NCBI RefSeq assembly: GCF_011440305.1
Contig: NZ_JAAOIW010000030.1
Location: forward strand, 1 to 45,148
Direction: 5' to 3'
Origin: Paenibacillus agricola
Lineage (GTDB): Bacteria > Bacillota > Bacilli > Paenibacillales > NBRC-103111
DNA length: 45,148 nucleotides
A program made the translations under genes and the position numbers. Below, piece after piece: positions 25,668-34,544 of the stretch; position 1 is the first letter of the stretch; each line of letters opens with the position of its first letter. The notes beneath the pieces are model-generated. The model was not told the origin of the DNA, did no database searches, and saw only the letters and a list, made by a program, of their open reading frames with translations.

Positions 25668-26663
25668 ATGGCATCGGAACCCCAATCCAATCAGCAAACC
25701 TTGCTGCAATTAATCAAGAAAGGCAATAAATCTTCAGCTATAGCGATGATTGGAAATGCCATCCTAGCCTGCATTAAAGCTGTTGCCGCTTCCGTAAGTG
25801 GCAGTGGCGCTATGTTCGCCTCAGCGATGCACTCTTTTGCTGATGCTATTAACCAAGGCTTTGTTTTTGTCGGAAGTGTGCTCGCTGAGAAGAATCCGAC
25901 ACCCCGTTTTCCAGCCGGCTTTGGTCGGGTCATCAATATTTTTTGTATGATCGCCGTTATTGTAGTTACCATCATGGCTTATGAAACGTTTCATGAGGGT
26001 TGGCATTTAATTCAACATCCTGCCACTAGCTCCGGCAGCCTTTGGTTAAATGTGATTGTCCTGCTGATCAATCTGATTATTGATGGAGCGATTCTGGTAA
26101 AAGCGACGAAGGAAATACTCCATGAATCCCGGGTGGAAGCCAAAGGAATGCAAATATTTTCGGCTGCCTTCAAAAATGTGAAAAGAGCAGCACCGCCTAC
26201 CCGCTTGGTATTCTATGAAGATTTGGTAGCTGTTACCGGTGCTCTCTTGACCTTGATTGCTGTCCTGGTCATATCCATTACAGCCTTCCATATGTTAGAT
26301 GGCATCGTAACTATCCTTATTGGCTTTCTCATGGTTGCCGTTGCTTTCCGTGTCGGCTATGACAATATGATTGGCCTGATCGGTGTGGCGGCTCCCAAGG
26401 AAATTGAAGACAGGGTAGCAGCTATCATCCTGGCAGAAAGCTTTGTAACGGATATTTATCAAATGCGCATCCTTCAAGAAGGGCGATATTACCATGTTGA
26501 AGGCTTAATTGAGCTGAAACCTGGGCTAACACTAGCTGATGCGGATGATATTAAGTTTATCGTTCGAGATAAAATTCTTCAGGATCCCGATATTTCAGAT
26601 GTTACACTGGGCATTCTTGAGGATGAAGGCATAGAAAACTGGAAGGTGGCTAGCAGGAAGTGA
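25668..26663 (+). CDS. Cation diffusion facilitator (CDF) family transporter
   Basis: A 331-residue CDF protein with six predicted transmembrane helices. The transport-site motif of helix 2 is HSFADAIN (His-x-x-x-Asp), and helix 5 has FYEDLVAVTGAL, with an Asp in place. The C-terminal ~95 residues are a cytoplasmic ferredoxin-like CDF domain (KEIEDRVAAIIL, YYHVEGLIELKPG). It resembles the ZnT9-like subgroup more than YiiP. Likely an exporter of Zn2+ or another divalent cation; metal not assignable by eye. AGGAGGAACA precedes the ATG. A possible operon with uppP has no sequence support beyond proximity. Confidence 0.85.
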   Translation: MASEPQSNQQTLLQLIKKGNKSSAIAMIGNAILACIKAVAASVSGSGAMFASAMHSFADAINQGFVFVGSVLAEKNPTPRFPAGFGRVINIFCMIAVIVVTIMAYETFHEGWHLIQHPATSSGSLWLNVIVLLINLIIDGAILVKATKEILHESRVEAKGMQIFSAAFKNVKRAAPPTRLVFYEDLVAVTGALLTLIAVLVISITAFHMLDGIVTILIGFLMVAVAFRVGYDNMIGLIGVAAPKEIEDRVAAIILAESFVTDIYQMRILQEGRYYHVEGLIELKPGLTLADADDIKFIVRDKILQDPDISDVTLGILEDEGIENWKVASRK

Positions 26664-26680
26664 GCCGCCCACATAGAAAA

Positions 26681-26715
26681 CGGAATACCCTCATCTCATC
26701 GATGAGGGTATTCCG
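26681..26715. terminator. Bidirectional terminator between CDF and YeaQ-like genes
   Basis: A perfect 14-bp inverted repeat (CGGAATACCCTCAT / ATGAGGGTATTCCG, 7-base loop) lies between two convergent genes, 17 bases after the CDF stop. No T-run follows on the plus strand; on the minus strand it is followed by TTTTC. Confidence 0.75.
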
Positions 26716-26747
26716 TATGTAGAAGGCGATTTAATACGTTAATACGA

Positions 26748-26993
26748 TTATCTTCTGCTTCGAATAATGAGGGAGAACAGAAATACTAGAATGATTGCAC
26801 CAATAATGGCCGGAACAATATAAAAACCCCCAACGACCGGACCAAATGAGCCAAGCAGCGCGGCGCCTAACCAGGAGCCAAGGATACCAGCAACAATATT
26901 ACCGATTATCCCTCCAGGAAAATTCTTATGACTAATAACTTGTGCCAACCAGCCAATAACGCCTCCAACGATAAGCATCCATAAAAATTCCAA
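26748..26993 (-). CDS. GlsB/YeaQ/YmgE-family stress membrane protein
   Basis: An 81-residue, very hydrophobic protein with three transmembrane segments and the family's Gly-rich pattern: GGVIGWLAQVI, FPGGIIGNIVAGILGSWLG and a C-terminal GAIILVFLFSLIIR. Members are small envelope proteins of unknown biochemistry, often stress-induced (the transglycosylase-associated protein family). The start is TTG (26993), with AAGGG nine bases upstream; the next ATG five codons in would cut the first helix. It faces the CDF gene and shares its terminator. Confidence 0.9.
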   Translation of the reverse strand: MEFLWMLIVGGVIGWLAQVISHKNFPGGIIGNIVAGILGSWLGAALLGSFGPVVGGFYIVPAIIGAIILVFLFSLIIRSRR

Positions 26994-27295
26994 AAGGATC
27001 AGCCCTTTCTTTTAGTCTTCCTTTATTTTATTAGCCTCTCTCCGATTTATGCAGGTGGCACCCATCCAAGCGAAAATTCTTTCGGCGAAACGACTCGCAT
27101 CTCGCTCACCACAACATTTCAACCTCTTCAACCCCCTGATCCCTCTCAATTTCATACCCAAGACCTAAATTTTATTTTAGATAAAAAATTCTATAGTCTA
27201 GGGGCACTAATTAATGCTATTGTAGTACCATCAACATATCTTTTTAGGATTACCATATATACATAATTTTTACGAGTTGCCATAAAGAGGTGTGA
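26994..27295. other. Intergenic region upstream of the diguanylate cyclase gene
   Basis: About 300 bases with no convincing gene. It must contain the divergent promoters of the YeaQ-like gene and the GGDEF gene, but no box is good enough to name. A 21-codon minus-strand frame ending near 27115 (YEIERDQGVEEVEMLW) looks protein-like but is too short to assign. I saw no GEMM-type c-di-GMP riboswitch. Confidence 0.5.
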
Positions 27296-28993
27296 ATGAT
27301 GGGTGTTTTAATATCGTATGACCTGGTTTTGGTATGTCTATTGTTTATTGTTTTCATCTATATGTTTATAACATCTGAAATTACAAGTATGCACAAAGTC
27401 TATTTCATGTTTCATATGTCCATGATGCTCTGGCCCCTCTGTCAATTCGCGATCAGAATGATGGAGAGTCCTTCCCTTCAATTATTTTTTGTGAAAGCTG
27501 GCTTTGCCAATTTGTCTCTACTTGTGGTGGGTTGGCTAGTGTTCACGATGTTCCTCACCGGAAGAACCGGTTACCTGCAATATAAACGATCTTTGCTGTT
27601 GCTATTACCCGCTTTATTGGCAGCGTTTACGGTAATGGAAAATCCATCCGGTTTATTCGTCAGTCAGGTGCACAACAGCTTCATTCAACGCAGCTATGGC
27701 ACCCTGTTTTGGTTTGTGATCGTGGTACTGTTAGGATATCTGCTCGTTTCGCTCTACTTGATGGTTCGAACTCTAGTAGCAGAAGACACTGCGCCTCGTC
27801 TCAAGAAACAAGTGACACTGTTATTTACTGGCATCGCGATATTAAGCGTTTTCGCATTATCTGACGTCTTCTTCAATGTTGTTATGGCTGGTTGGCTTCC
27901 CGTGATACCAGGTCTAACCTCTTTGGGTATTTTATTATCGGATTTGTGCTTTATCATGACGATTTATCGCTATAATGCCTTTAATGTTGTACAGATCGCA
28001 CATCAAGATATAATCGATACAATGGAGCTCGGAATTTTGGTGTTGGACGAGGATGAGACCATACTGGAGGTCAACCAAGCGCTAAGCCCTCTTTGTAAAT
28101 TGCAGGTCGGAGAACATTTTGATATGAAAACCTATGTGGCTCAAGAGCACATCATCACCCATTGTAAAAAGTTCCTTCCAATCTACCAAGAAGCTCCTGA
28201 GCGTCGTGTGGAATTTGAATTAACCTATCTTGAAGGCAAGCTCCAGCATTTTATGGTTCATGTCATGCCGATCATCGTACAAGGAATAAGGGTTGGACGC
28301 ATTATCACTTTGCAGGATGTGACCGAGTTTCGGCGGCTTGTAGATGAAACTTATCTACAAAATATGAGCTTGCATGAGCAAAATCAATCCTTAATCGTCG
28401 TTCAGGATGAATTATCCCAAGTTAATCGCAAGCTGGAACAGATGGCTCTCACGGATAGTTTGACAGGCTGTTACAATCGCCATTATTTGACGCAATACCT
28501 GGAGCAGGAGCTTATGAAGAATGTGAAGCTTCAGATGCCCTTCGCAATCTTTTTAATTGATATCGATTTTTTCAAATCCGTTAATGACCAATATGGCCAT
28601 ATCGTTGGGGATGAAGTGATATGTGGCACTATGGATGCAATAAAAAGCACACTGCGGCACGGCGATGTATTGGCTCGTTATGGCGGAGAGGAATTTATGG
28701 TGTATGTACCCAACACGGGACGTACCCAAGCGATAGCTTTAGCGGAACGATTAAAAACCATTGTGGCGACCAATCAGGTGCTAACCGACAATAACGCCAC
28801 TTCCATATCGGTTACAATCAGTATCGGGCTGCTGCCCATCGATGACTTTGCGAATGAATATGCAGATATTCCCAAGGCCTATTTAAACGAATTGTTTGTC
28901 TCCGTCGATGAAGCATTATATCAGGCAAAAAAAGAAGGACGTAACCGAATCAATACAGTAGTTCGTAAATCCACTTCACCTCGGCTATCCTGA
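27296..28993 (+). CDS. Membrane-bound diguanylate cyclase (7TM-PAS-GGDEF)
   Basis: A 565-residue signalling protein. Residues ~1-225 hold seven transmembrane helices of the histidine-kinase-type 7TM sensor domain. Residues ~235-345 are PAS-like (IIDTMELGILVLDEDETILE) and ~350-385 form a coiled-coil linker. The GGDEF domain (~385-560) has the active site GGEEF (463-467) and an intact product-inhibition site RxxD (Arg454-Asp457, five residues earlier), so it should make c-di-GMP with feedback control. No EAL domain is present. The start may be the next ATG (27299), which is eight bases from AAAGAGG. Monocistronic with a strong terminator. Confidence 0.92.
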   Translation: MMGVLISYDLVLVCLLFIVFIYMFITSEITSMHKVYFMFHMSMMLWPLCQFAIRMMESPSLQLFFVKAGFANLSLLVVGWLVFTMFLTGRTGYLQYKRSLLLLLPALLAAFTVMENPSGLFVSQVHNSFIQRSYGTLFWFVIVVLLGYLLVSLYLMVRTLVAEDTAPRLKKQVTLLFTGIAILSVFALSDVFFNVVMAGWLPVIPGLTSLGILLSDLCFIMTIYRYNAFNVVQIAHQDIIDTMELGILVLDEDETILEVNQALSPLCKLQVGEHFDMKTYVAQEHIITHCKKFLPIYQEAPERRVEFELTYLEGKLQHFMVHVMPIIVQGIRVGRIITLQDVTEFRRLVDETYLQNMSLHEQNQSLIVVQDELSQVNRKLEQMALTDSLTGCYNRHYLTQYLEQELMKNVKLQMPFAIFLIDIDFFKSVNDQYGHIVGDEVICGTMDAIKSTLRHGDVLARYGGEEFMVYVPNTGRTQAIALAERLKTIVATNQVLTDNNATSISVTISIGLLPIDDFANEYADIPKAYLNELFVSVDEALYQAKKEGRNRINTVVRKSTSPRLS

Positions 28994-29011
28994 TGTTAGC
29001 CAGGATCCAGT

Positions 29012-29054
29012 AAAAACCCCGGATGACCAATGTGGTCAAAACCGGGGTTTTTTT
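29012..29054 (+). terminator. Terminator of the diguanylate cyclase gene
   Basis: AAAAACCCCGG pairs with CCGGGGTTTTT, with an inner TGACCA/TGGTCA stem, and ends in seven Ts. It begins 18 bases after the stop. Confidence 0.92.
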
Positions 29055-29107
29055 CATATCTACGATGGACATTTGTTCGATCGTTTTACCCGACAGTCGA
29101 ATTGTCA

Positions 29108-29284
29108 TCATACTTGCCGATAAGGTTGGTTGTTAAACGCCGAAGCTGCTAACGTAATAGCTTGTCCGTTGTTCGAGTATTTGATTGGGTCATCCGTTGT
29201 TCCACTCAGCGCCTCTGCGGACACCATACCAATCTCTGATATAAGGGTGAGTACTGCTGTTGCGGTAATAAGCCATTTTTACAA
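29108..29284 (-). pseudogene. Remnant of a small secreted protein gene
   Basis: A minus-strand frame encodes KWLITATAVLTLISEIGMVS-AEALSG followed by about 33 hydrophilic residues (DDPIKYSNNGQAITLAA) and a TGA at 29108-29110. The first part is a typical signal peptide with a likely VSA-EA cleavage site. The codon before the first Lys is TAA, preceded by TTG (29282-29284). Changing that TAA to AAA would give a normal TTG-Lys-Lys-Trp start, so the gene looks inactivated by a nonsense mutation. No RBS is near the TTG. I do not recognise the mature part. The rest of 28994-29405 holds only the terminator. Confidence 0.4.
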
Positions 29285-29405
29285 TAATCTTGCTTTTAGT
29301 TAATATAATTAGCTAATTTATCCTCTATACTTAGTGAATAAGAACCAATTGCTTATAGTCGATCTGGTTCTAAAGATTTGAACAACTTATAAGGGGGAGT
29401 AACCG

Positions 29406-29783
29406 ATGGTAAACAATACAGAAATAATGTCCAAGGAAGAAGCAATGGAAATTCTCGACCGTTATATCAAAGGCGCAAGAGAGCTAAAGCAGTTGGAGGA
29501 ACAGCACAATCAGGGGCTCGAGAACAATTGGGAAGCTTGGACTGAAATAAAGGACAAATTCACGATTCTTACTAACGATATTAAAAGGCATTATGAATTT
29601 TTAAGCTATGGTGAAACTTACGGCGTTAGAGCGGCATTTTTCGAAACGGCCATTAAAGATATATATGTGAGTATGGTTGTCCTGGATGTCGATACAGCTG
29701 CCGATAACTTCCTAGAGAAGCTCCCGCTTCTGTTAATTGAAATTGAGGGCTATGCCCATTTTTGGCTGCCTCAATCGATTTGA
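29406..29783 (+). CDS. Hypothetical protein, 125 aa
   Basis: A 125-residue, acidic, mostly alpha-helical soluble protein. It starts with a charged helical region (SKEEAMEILDRYIKGARELK) and ends FWLPQSI. No Cys, signal peptide or membrane segment, and no motif I know. The gene is convincing: a GGGGGAG RBS eight bases before the ATG and a good terminator 22 bases after the stop. It is transcribed alone. Function unknown. Confidence 0.8.
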   Translation: MVNNTEIMSKEEAMEILDRYIKGARELKQLEEQHNQGLENNWEAWTEIKDKFTILTNDIKRHYEFLSYGETYGVRAAFFETAIKDIYVSMVVLDVDTAADNFLEKLPLLLIEIEGYAHFWLPQSI

Positions 29784-29805
29784 AGCTAGCCTTTGGAAGA
29801 ACTTA

Positions 29806-29850
29806 AAATAACCATGCCTTCTACATATGTAGCGAGCATGGTTATTTTTC
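29806..29850 (+). terminator. Terminator of the 125-aa hypothetical gene
   Basis: AAATAACCATGC pairs with GCATGGTTATTT, with a loop containing CTACATATGTAG, and is followed by a T-run. Confidence 0.88.
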
Positions 29851-29916
29851 CTTACTTAATTTGAGAAACCATAAAAAAATGAGTAAACTATAAATAGGAT
29901 AAGGAGGAGAATTACA

Positions 29917-30990
29917 TTGCCAGACTTTGCAAGCACCATGGAAATAGGAATCAGTACATTTTTGGAGGCCACGGCTGACCCTGTGACAGGAGAGGTGATC
30001 AGCCACGCCGCACGGTTGCGCGATGCGGTTGAGGAGATCGTATTGGCCGATCAAGTCGGCTTGGACGTATATGGAATTGGGGAGCACCATCGAGCCGATT
30101 ATGCAGGCACCGCTCCCGCTGTGGTGCTGGCGGCTGCCGCTGCCATGACCAAACGGATACGGCTCACGAGCGCCGTAACCGTGCTGTCCTCGGATGACCC
30201 CGTTCGCGTGTACCAAGCGTTTTCCACCCTTGACGGCATTTCTAATGGCCGGGCCGAGATTATGGCGGGACGGGGCTCGTTTATTGAATCTTTTCCGCTT
30301 TTCGGATACAGTCTCGATGATTATGACGAGTTGTTCGAAGAAAAGCTGGAGCTGCTCCTGGCGATCCGCGACTCGGAGAAGGTTACTTGGCGCGGCGGCC
30401 ATCGCCCCGCGATCCATAACCTTGGCGTCTATCCGCGGTCTGTGCAGAGCCCGCTGCCTGTATGGATCGCAAGTGGCGGCAACGCCCAGTCGGCTGTGCG
30501 GGCAGGCATGCTTGGCCTGCCCATCGCGTTCGCCATCATTGGCGGAATGCCAGAGAGCTTTGCTTCCTTGGTCGCGCTGTATAAGAAGGCTGCCGTGCAA
30601 GCAGGGCACGATCCTGACAAGCTGCAAATTGCGACCCACTCGCATGGATTTGTTGGCGAAACCACCGAGCAGGCGGCCGATTCATTCTTCCCTTCCACCA
30701 AAGCGCAAATGAATGTCATTGGGCGTGAGCGGGGTTGGGGGCAAAATTACAACCGTGCTGCTTTTGATGCTGCACGTACGCTTCGCGGCGCCCTCTATGT
30801 GGGTGATCCTGAATTTGTTGCGGAAAAGATTTTATTGCTGCGCAAAAACTTAGGGGTTACTCGTTTCTTCCTGCATGTAAACGTAGGTACGATGCCACAC
30901 CGTGAAGTCATGCGAGCGATAGAATTGCTTGGTACCAAGGTTGCACCGATCGTCCGCAAGGAGCTTGCCCAGGATGCGGCAAAGGAATAA
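29917..30990 (+). CDS. LLM-class flavin-dependent monooxygenase (luciferase-like)
   Basis: A 357-residue bacterial-luciferase-like TIM barrel. Landmarks are [19 protein letters not shown] near residue 50, the [20 protein letters not shown] strand/loop and [12 protein letters not shown], as in the subgroup of single-component-type LLM proteins of ~340 residues. Family members use FMNH2 and O2 to oxidise diverse substrates; a reductase partner is not adjacent. The TTG start at 29917 has AAGGAGGAG seven to ten bases upstream; an ATG seven codons downstream is possible. The gene is GC-richer than its neighbours, especially around 30100-30600, which may point to different ancestry. Confidence 0.9.
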   Translation: MPDFASTMEIGISTFLEATADPVTGEVISHAARLRDAVEEIVLADQVGLDVYGIGEHHRADYAGTAPAVVLAAAAAMTKRIRLTSAVTVLSSDDPVRVYQAFSTLDGISNGRAEIMAGRGSFIESFPLFGYSLDDYDELFEEKLELLLAIRDSEKVTWRGGHRPAIHNLGVYPRSVQSPLPVWIASGGNAQSAVRAGMLGLPIAFAIIGGMPESFASLVALYKKAAVQAGHDPDKLQIATHSHGFVGETTEQAADSFFPSTKAQMNVIGRERGWGQNYNRAAFDAARTLRGALYVGDPEFVAEKILLLRKNLGVTRFFLHVNVGTMPHREVMRAIELLGTKVAPIVRKELAQDAAKE

Positions 30991-31073
30991 GCCAAGCTTA
31001 TGGATAAAGTGGAGCCAAAGACTTCGAGTTCTGAAGGCTTTGGCTGTTTTTATGGTTACCAGCGGCCTTTCAT

Positions 31074-31496
31074 TTATTCCATCTCTTCCCACTGAGGGTT
31101 CCAGACCACTTCCCACAAATGGCCATCCGGATCTTGAAAATAGCCTGAATAGCCACCCCAAAATGTATCGTGTGCCGAGACGGTTATCGTAGCACCCGCT
31201 TTTTCCACCTGAGCCATAACCTCGTCAACTTCTTCTTTGCTGCCTACATTGTGCCCTATAGTGAATTCCGTAGGACTTGGCGCGGCCTCATTAAGCTTCG
31301 TATCGTGGGCGATATCCTTGCGGCTCCAAATCGCAAGCCTTAAGCCCGCTTGTAAGTCAAAAAAGGCAACAGCGCCATGCTCAAATTCCTTGCCCACTAT
31401 ACCATCTGTAGCGAACCCCAGCCCATCGTGATAGAACTGCAAGGATCTTTCCAAATCATCCACACCTAATGTGAGTACCGTAATTCGTGGTTTCAT
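31074..31496 (-). CDS. VOC-superfamily (glyoxalase-like) protein
   Basis: A 140-residue VOC-fold protein: LTLGVDDLERSLQFYHDGLG at the N-terminus and GGYSGYFQDPDGHLWEVVWN at the C-terminus, the standard betaalphabetabetabeta repeat ends. The Glu in WEVVWN is retained as a possible metal ligand. Substrate unknown. The start at 31496 (MKPRITV) is chosen because GAGGAG lies eight bases upstream; the ATG two codons earlier nearly abuts it. It is convergent with the LLM gene, without a clear terminator between. Confidence 0.85.
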   Translation of the reverse strand: MKPRITVLTLGVDDLERSLQFYHDGLGFATDGIVGKEFEHGAVAFFDLQAGLRLAIWSRKDIAHDTKLNEAAPSPTEFTIGHNVGSKEEVDEVMAQVEKAGATITVSAHDTFWGGYSGYFQDPDGHLWEVVWNPQWEEME

Positions 31497-31548
31497 ATTC
31501 ATTGCTCCTCGTACCTCATATTTTTATTGTCCAATCTGGCAAATCATT

Positions 31549-32589
31549 CTATTCTTTGAATGGGCTTTCCAAAAGGGTAATAGCATTCGTCACCGGATTC
31601 AATTCCACTGAACCACCCAGCGGCAAAATAAATTTGGGGTCGGTATGGCCCATATCAAAATCAACAACAATGGGTATTTGATTCCCACCAAATTCTCCTT
31701 TTATAACATTGACAATGATTTCATTTAGCCTTTGCTTTTCATCATCCGTATAATCCTTTGCTCTTCCGAAAATAACGCCTTTGATTTGAGAAAACAGACC
31801 CTGCATCCCATAATTACGTAGCATATATCCCACTTGCATCGGAGAAGGCTTTTCTTCGGAGGTTTCGAACACAACTATTTTATTTTTCCAAAAGCCCTCA
31901 CTCGGCCAATAGGTGGTCGATTTCATAAATTCCAATACTTCGATACATCCACCCCATAGATACCCTTGCTGCACAGAGCCTCCCTGTAAAAACGTCCAGA
32001 CTTGCTCATTTTCATGAAAATCCAGACACTCACCCAGCGTAGCAAGGTCATTCCAATCTTTGTATCCATGAGTCCATTTTTTATACGGTGTATAGGGGTA
32101 AGGGAATTCATTGGTGAATAACATCGATTTCAAATGCTGTGTGTATTCAGAAGGTAAATGTTTGCTCTGTGCTAAACCGGCCATAATAGAAGGTCCATAA
32201 AATGTCACCAAGCCCATTTGATTTAAATAAGCCAGAAAGGTAGTCGCATCTGAAAAACCCATAATGAATTTGGGATGATTCATGATTATTTCAATATCAA
32301 GAAAAGGTAAAATTCTGATCGATTCATACCCTCCGATTGAAGTTATCATGCCATCTATCGTGTCATCCTCAAAGCATCGATTCATATCCTGTGCACGAAG
32401 CTGGGGATTCTTATATAAATCATCTGGAGACATCCGTGTAGTGGGCATTTCCACAATTTCAAAACCTGTTATTTCTCGAAGATTTTGTAAGCCAAGCTCA
32501 TAAAGATCAGGGAACAAAAAAGGTAATCCATTGGAAGGGGATAGAATAGCGATTCTTGAACCTGGCATTAATCTTTTGGGTTTTATCAT
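31549..32589 (-). CDS. S66-family peptidase, MccF-like (LD-carboxypeptidase fold)
   Basis: 346 residues, long for LD-carboxypeptidase A and typical of the MccF-like branch. The nucleophile region is FIMGFSDATTFLAYL (Ser in GFSDAT), with GPSIMAG following; LWGGCIEVLEF and IVVDFDMGHTDPKFILPLGG fit the Glu and His of the Ser-Glu-His triad. MccF-like enzymes cut peptide-nucleotide antibiotics or murein LD-bonds. No microcin cluster is nearby, so a role in peptidoglycan recycling or self-protection cannot be separated. The ATG at 32589 has only a distant AAGGGAG (16 bases). It follows the GNAT gene by 27 bases, a probable operon. Confidence 0.85.
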   Translation of the reverse strand: MIKPKRLMPGSRIAILSPSNGLPFLFPDLYELGLQNLREITGFEIVEMPTTRMSPDDLYKNPQLRAQDMNRCFEDDTIDGMITSIGGYESIRILPFLDIEIIMNHPKFIMGFSDATTFLAYLNQMGLVTFYGPSIMAGLAQSKHLPSEYTQHLKSMLFTNEFPYPYTPYKKWTHGYKDWNDLATLGECLDFHENEQVWTFLQGGSVQQGYLWGGCIEVLEFMKSTTYWPSEGFWKNKIVVFETSEEKPSPMQVGYMLRNYGMQGLFSQIKGVIFGRAKDYTDDEKQRLNEIIVNVIKGEFGGNQIPIVVDFDMGHTDPKFILPLGGSVELNPVTNAITLLESPFKE

Positions 32590-32616
32590 GGTTTGTTGTT
32601 CGTGGCTCCCTTCAGA

Positions 32617-33126
32617 TTAGCTATCGGTTTTATAATAAAAAATAGTAGCATCCAATTCGCCGCTAGCAGATTTCGCATACCCTGGAATCCGCCCTGCCTG
32701 TATATAGCCCATAGAGCTATACAGGTTATTAGAAGGGTCACCTTCTCTTGTGTCGAGAACGATTAACGATCTGCCATGTTCCTTTGCACATTCCTCAGCC
32801 TTTTGCAGAAGGGCACGTCCAATACCGCTGCGTCGATAATTCGGATGCGCCATTAATTTGGCAATTTCGGCTCTATGCCCCCCATTCTGCTTGCCGCATA
32901 GATGTAGCTGAACGGTTCCGACAATTTGGTCATTTAATGTAGCAACAAATAAAAGCACTTCAGGGTCTTCTACACGCTCCCAATATTGGGCAGCCTCTGA
33001 TCGTTTCAATGGGGGTAAAAAGCCAATCGACGCCCCATCTTCCACTACCTGGACCAAAAGCTCCGTAAGCGCCTCCATATGTATGCCAATTGCTGCTAGT
33101 TGTTCAATTTTCAAAGGACTTCCCAA
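32617..33126 (-). CDS. GNAT-family N-acetyltransferase
   Basis: A 169-residue GNAT fold. The acetyl-CoA-binding motif A is AHPNYRRSGIGRALLQKAEE (R/Q-x-x-G-x-G/A), followed by LDTREGDPSNNLYSSMGY, the usual motif B with a tyrosine. Acceptor substrate unknown. A TTG start at 33126 is preferred: AGAGGTG lies six bases upstream, whereas the in-frame GTG at 33135 is part of that RBS. Probably cotranscribed with the downstream MccF-like gene. Confidence 0.87.
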   Translation of the reverse strand: MGSPLKIEQLAAIGIHMEALTELLVQVVEDGASIGFLPPLKRSEAAQYWERVEDPEVLLFVATLNDQIVGTVQLHLCGKQNGGHRAEIAKLMAHPNYRRSGIGRALLQKAEECAKEHGRSLIVLDTREGDPSNNLYSSMGYIQAGRIPGYAKSASGELDATIFYYKTDS

Positions 33127-33232
33127 TATAATCACCTCTGAATCAGGATATAGTCACCCATAATTTTACACGTTGAGCAGGTTTCTCACAATGCTGCAAT
33201 TCGTGATTTTCGCCCTGTAGTTCGCAATTGTG

Positions 33233-33793
33233 CTACGATTCAATCAGATAAGCTACAACGGAATCTATGGTTTTATTGAAATCACCAGAGCTCTCAAAAT
33301 ATTTAAGATGATACCTCAGGCATTCCTGCCTTATCTTTAAGCTGTCTGCTTTTATTCGTTCTATTTGATGCACGATTTCAGTATGAGTAAGATGTTTAAA
33401 TCCGTCATTTTCTGTTTGACTCGAGTAGAATTTAATTTGCTCCACACTAAGCTTCACATCTATATCTGCCAGGCCGATGAAACAGGATTTCACTTTCCCT
33501 GGATGCTTCTGCGCGAATTGTGCCATATAACTGGGAACTACTTGCACGCCTTCAATTGTGTAATCGATCCTATTCTCTACCATGGCTGTCATCAAAGGAT
33601 TTACTATTTTCCACATCCTTTGCGCCGTTATATAATCACCTTCAGTTGGATAAACTCCGAATTCAGGAATGCCATTCGCAATTCCCATCATTAGATAATC
33701 CAGTGAAAAATAAGGGATATTTTTTTCTTTTAACATTTTATTTGCAGACGTTGTTTTCCCGCATCTTGATCCACCGCCAATTATGTATAGCAT
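33233..33793 (-). CDS. P-loop kinase-like protein
   Basis: A 186-residue protein that begins with a P-loop directly after the initiator: MLYIIGGGSRCGKTTSANKM (Walker A GGSRCGKTT). A LID-like region with Arg residues (ERIKADSLKIRQECLRYHL) lies near the C-terminus. This is the layout of small nucleoside/2-phosphoglycerate-kinase-like or zeta-toxin-like phosphotransferases. Substrate unknown; no antitoxin-like neighbour is seen. The start is fixed by GGAGG just upstream of 33793; a 36-codon upstream extension lacks an RBS. Only 79 bases separate it from the YdeI-like gene upstream. Confidence 0.75.
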   Translation of the reverse strand: MLYIIGGGSRCGKTTSANKMLKEKNIPYFSLDYLMMGIANGIPEFGVYPTEGDYITAQRMWKIVNPLMTAMVENRIDYTIEGVQVVPSYMAQFAQKHPGKVKSCFIGLADIDVKLSVEQIKFYSSQTENDGFKHLTHTEIVHQIERIKADSLKIRQECLRYHLKYFESSGDFNKTIDSVVAYLIES

Positions 33794-33872
33794 CTTTACC
33801 TCCTTCACTTTCCAAATATTTGAGAATGGCACCTTTGTTATATCGTCGCTGCCTGCTGACCTGCATACTATT

Positions 33873-34544
33873 CTAAGCTTGATCCTTACGATACAGCTCA
33901 CGACTCTTATACCCTGCCTGGAGAATCATCTTCATCTCTTCCCGCCGCTTTGCTTGAGTTTCCTCCTGCTTCGCGCTATAGACATAACGCGCCCAATCTT
34001 TGCGATACCCCTGAGTAAGTGATTGGTAAAAGGCAAGCAACGCAGGCTCATCCTCCAAGTCCTGCTCTACACTTGGAATCATCACGATGTAATCTTCCAC
34101 TCGCTGACTAGATTTTGACGAAGTTTTGGTTTTTCCCGCAGCGTCTTCTTTAAGTCCAACAACCGTAAAAACGTCGTCCAGTCCCACCATTCGAGCGAAT
34201 TTAATATCGCTTGTTCCGATATAGCCCTTCTCGTCGGTGACCAGAGCCCCAAACAAGTCATCGCGATGAATATAGGTGGGATAAACTTTATTTCCCTTTT
34301 TAGGATAAGCCACAAAGAGATAGCCGTTCTCATTCAGATGCTGGTTGAGGATTACACCGTTCACTAGTTCCTTCAATGATTCTATATCTAATACAAAAGC
34401 AAATATGAGCTGATACGCGCAATCCTTGAGACTAGTATCATAGCCTGTCAATCCTGAAAAATAATTTGTTCCTTCTGGCTGATTCAATACCGCCGCTTGA
34501 GTATATCTGTGTAAATTCAGCTTCTCTACTATCGATTTATCCAC
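33873..34544 (-). CDS. YdeI/OmpD-associated family protein
   Basis: 223 residues. The C-terminal ~55 residues carry the family pattern: a FYQSLTQGYRKDWARYVYSA helix, then a Thr/Arg-rich stretch ending EEMKMILQAGYKS, as in the bacteriocin-protection YdeI domain (PF13376). The N-terminal ~150 residues are beta-rich with aromatic positions (YLFVAYPKKGNKVYPTYI) and look like the DUF1905-type partner domain, though that part is less certain. Function not established. A GTG start at 34544 is used, with AGGGG ten bases upstream. Transcribed leftwards as an apparent single gene. Confidence 0.75.
   Translation of the reverse strand: MDKSIVEKLNLHRYTQAAVLNQPEGTNYFSGLTGYDTSLKDCAYQLIFAFVLDIESLKELVNGVILNQHLNENGYLFVAYPKKGNKVYPTYIHRDDLFGALVTDEKGYIGTSDIKFARMVGLDDVFTVVGLKEDAAGKTKTSSKSSQRVEDYIVMIPSVEQDLEDEPALLAFYQSLTQGYRKDWARYVYSAKQEETQAKRREEMKMILQAGYKSRELYRKDQA

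Noticed and set aside
27000-27295. Possible c-di-GMP riboswitch before the diguanylate cyclase
   Set aside because: No GEMM core motifs or paired stems of the right layout could be found.
29842-30645. 267-residue minus-strand frame opposite the LLM gene
   Set aside because: Antisense shadow; the plus-strand frame has family motifs and an RBS.
31549-33126. Microcin C-type immunity cluster around the MccF-like gene
   Set aside because: Only MccF-like and a GNAT are present; no precursor peptide, adenylating enzyme or exporter is in place.
33233-33793. Zeta-toxin type toxin-antitoxin system
   Set aside because: The P-loop protein has no antitoxin-sized coupled partner and no zeta-specific motif; kept as kinase-like only.
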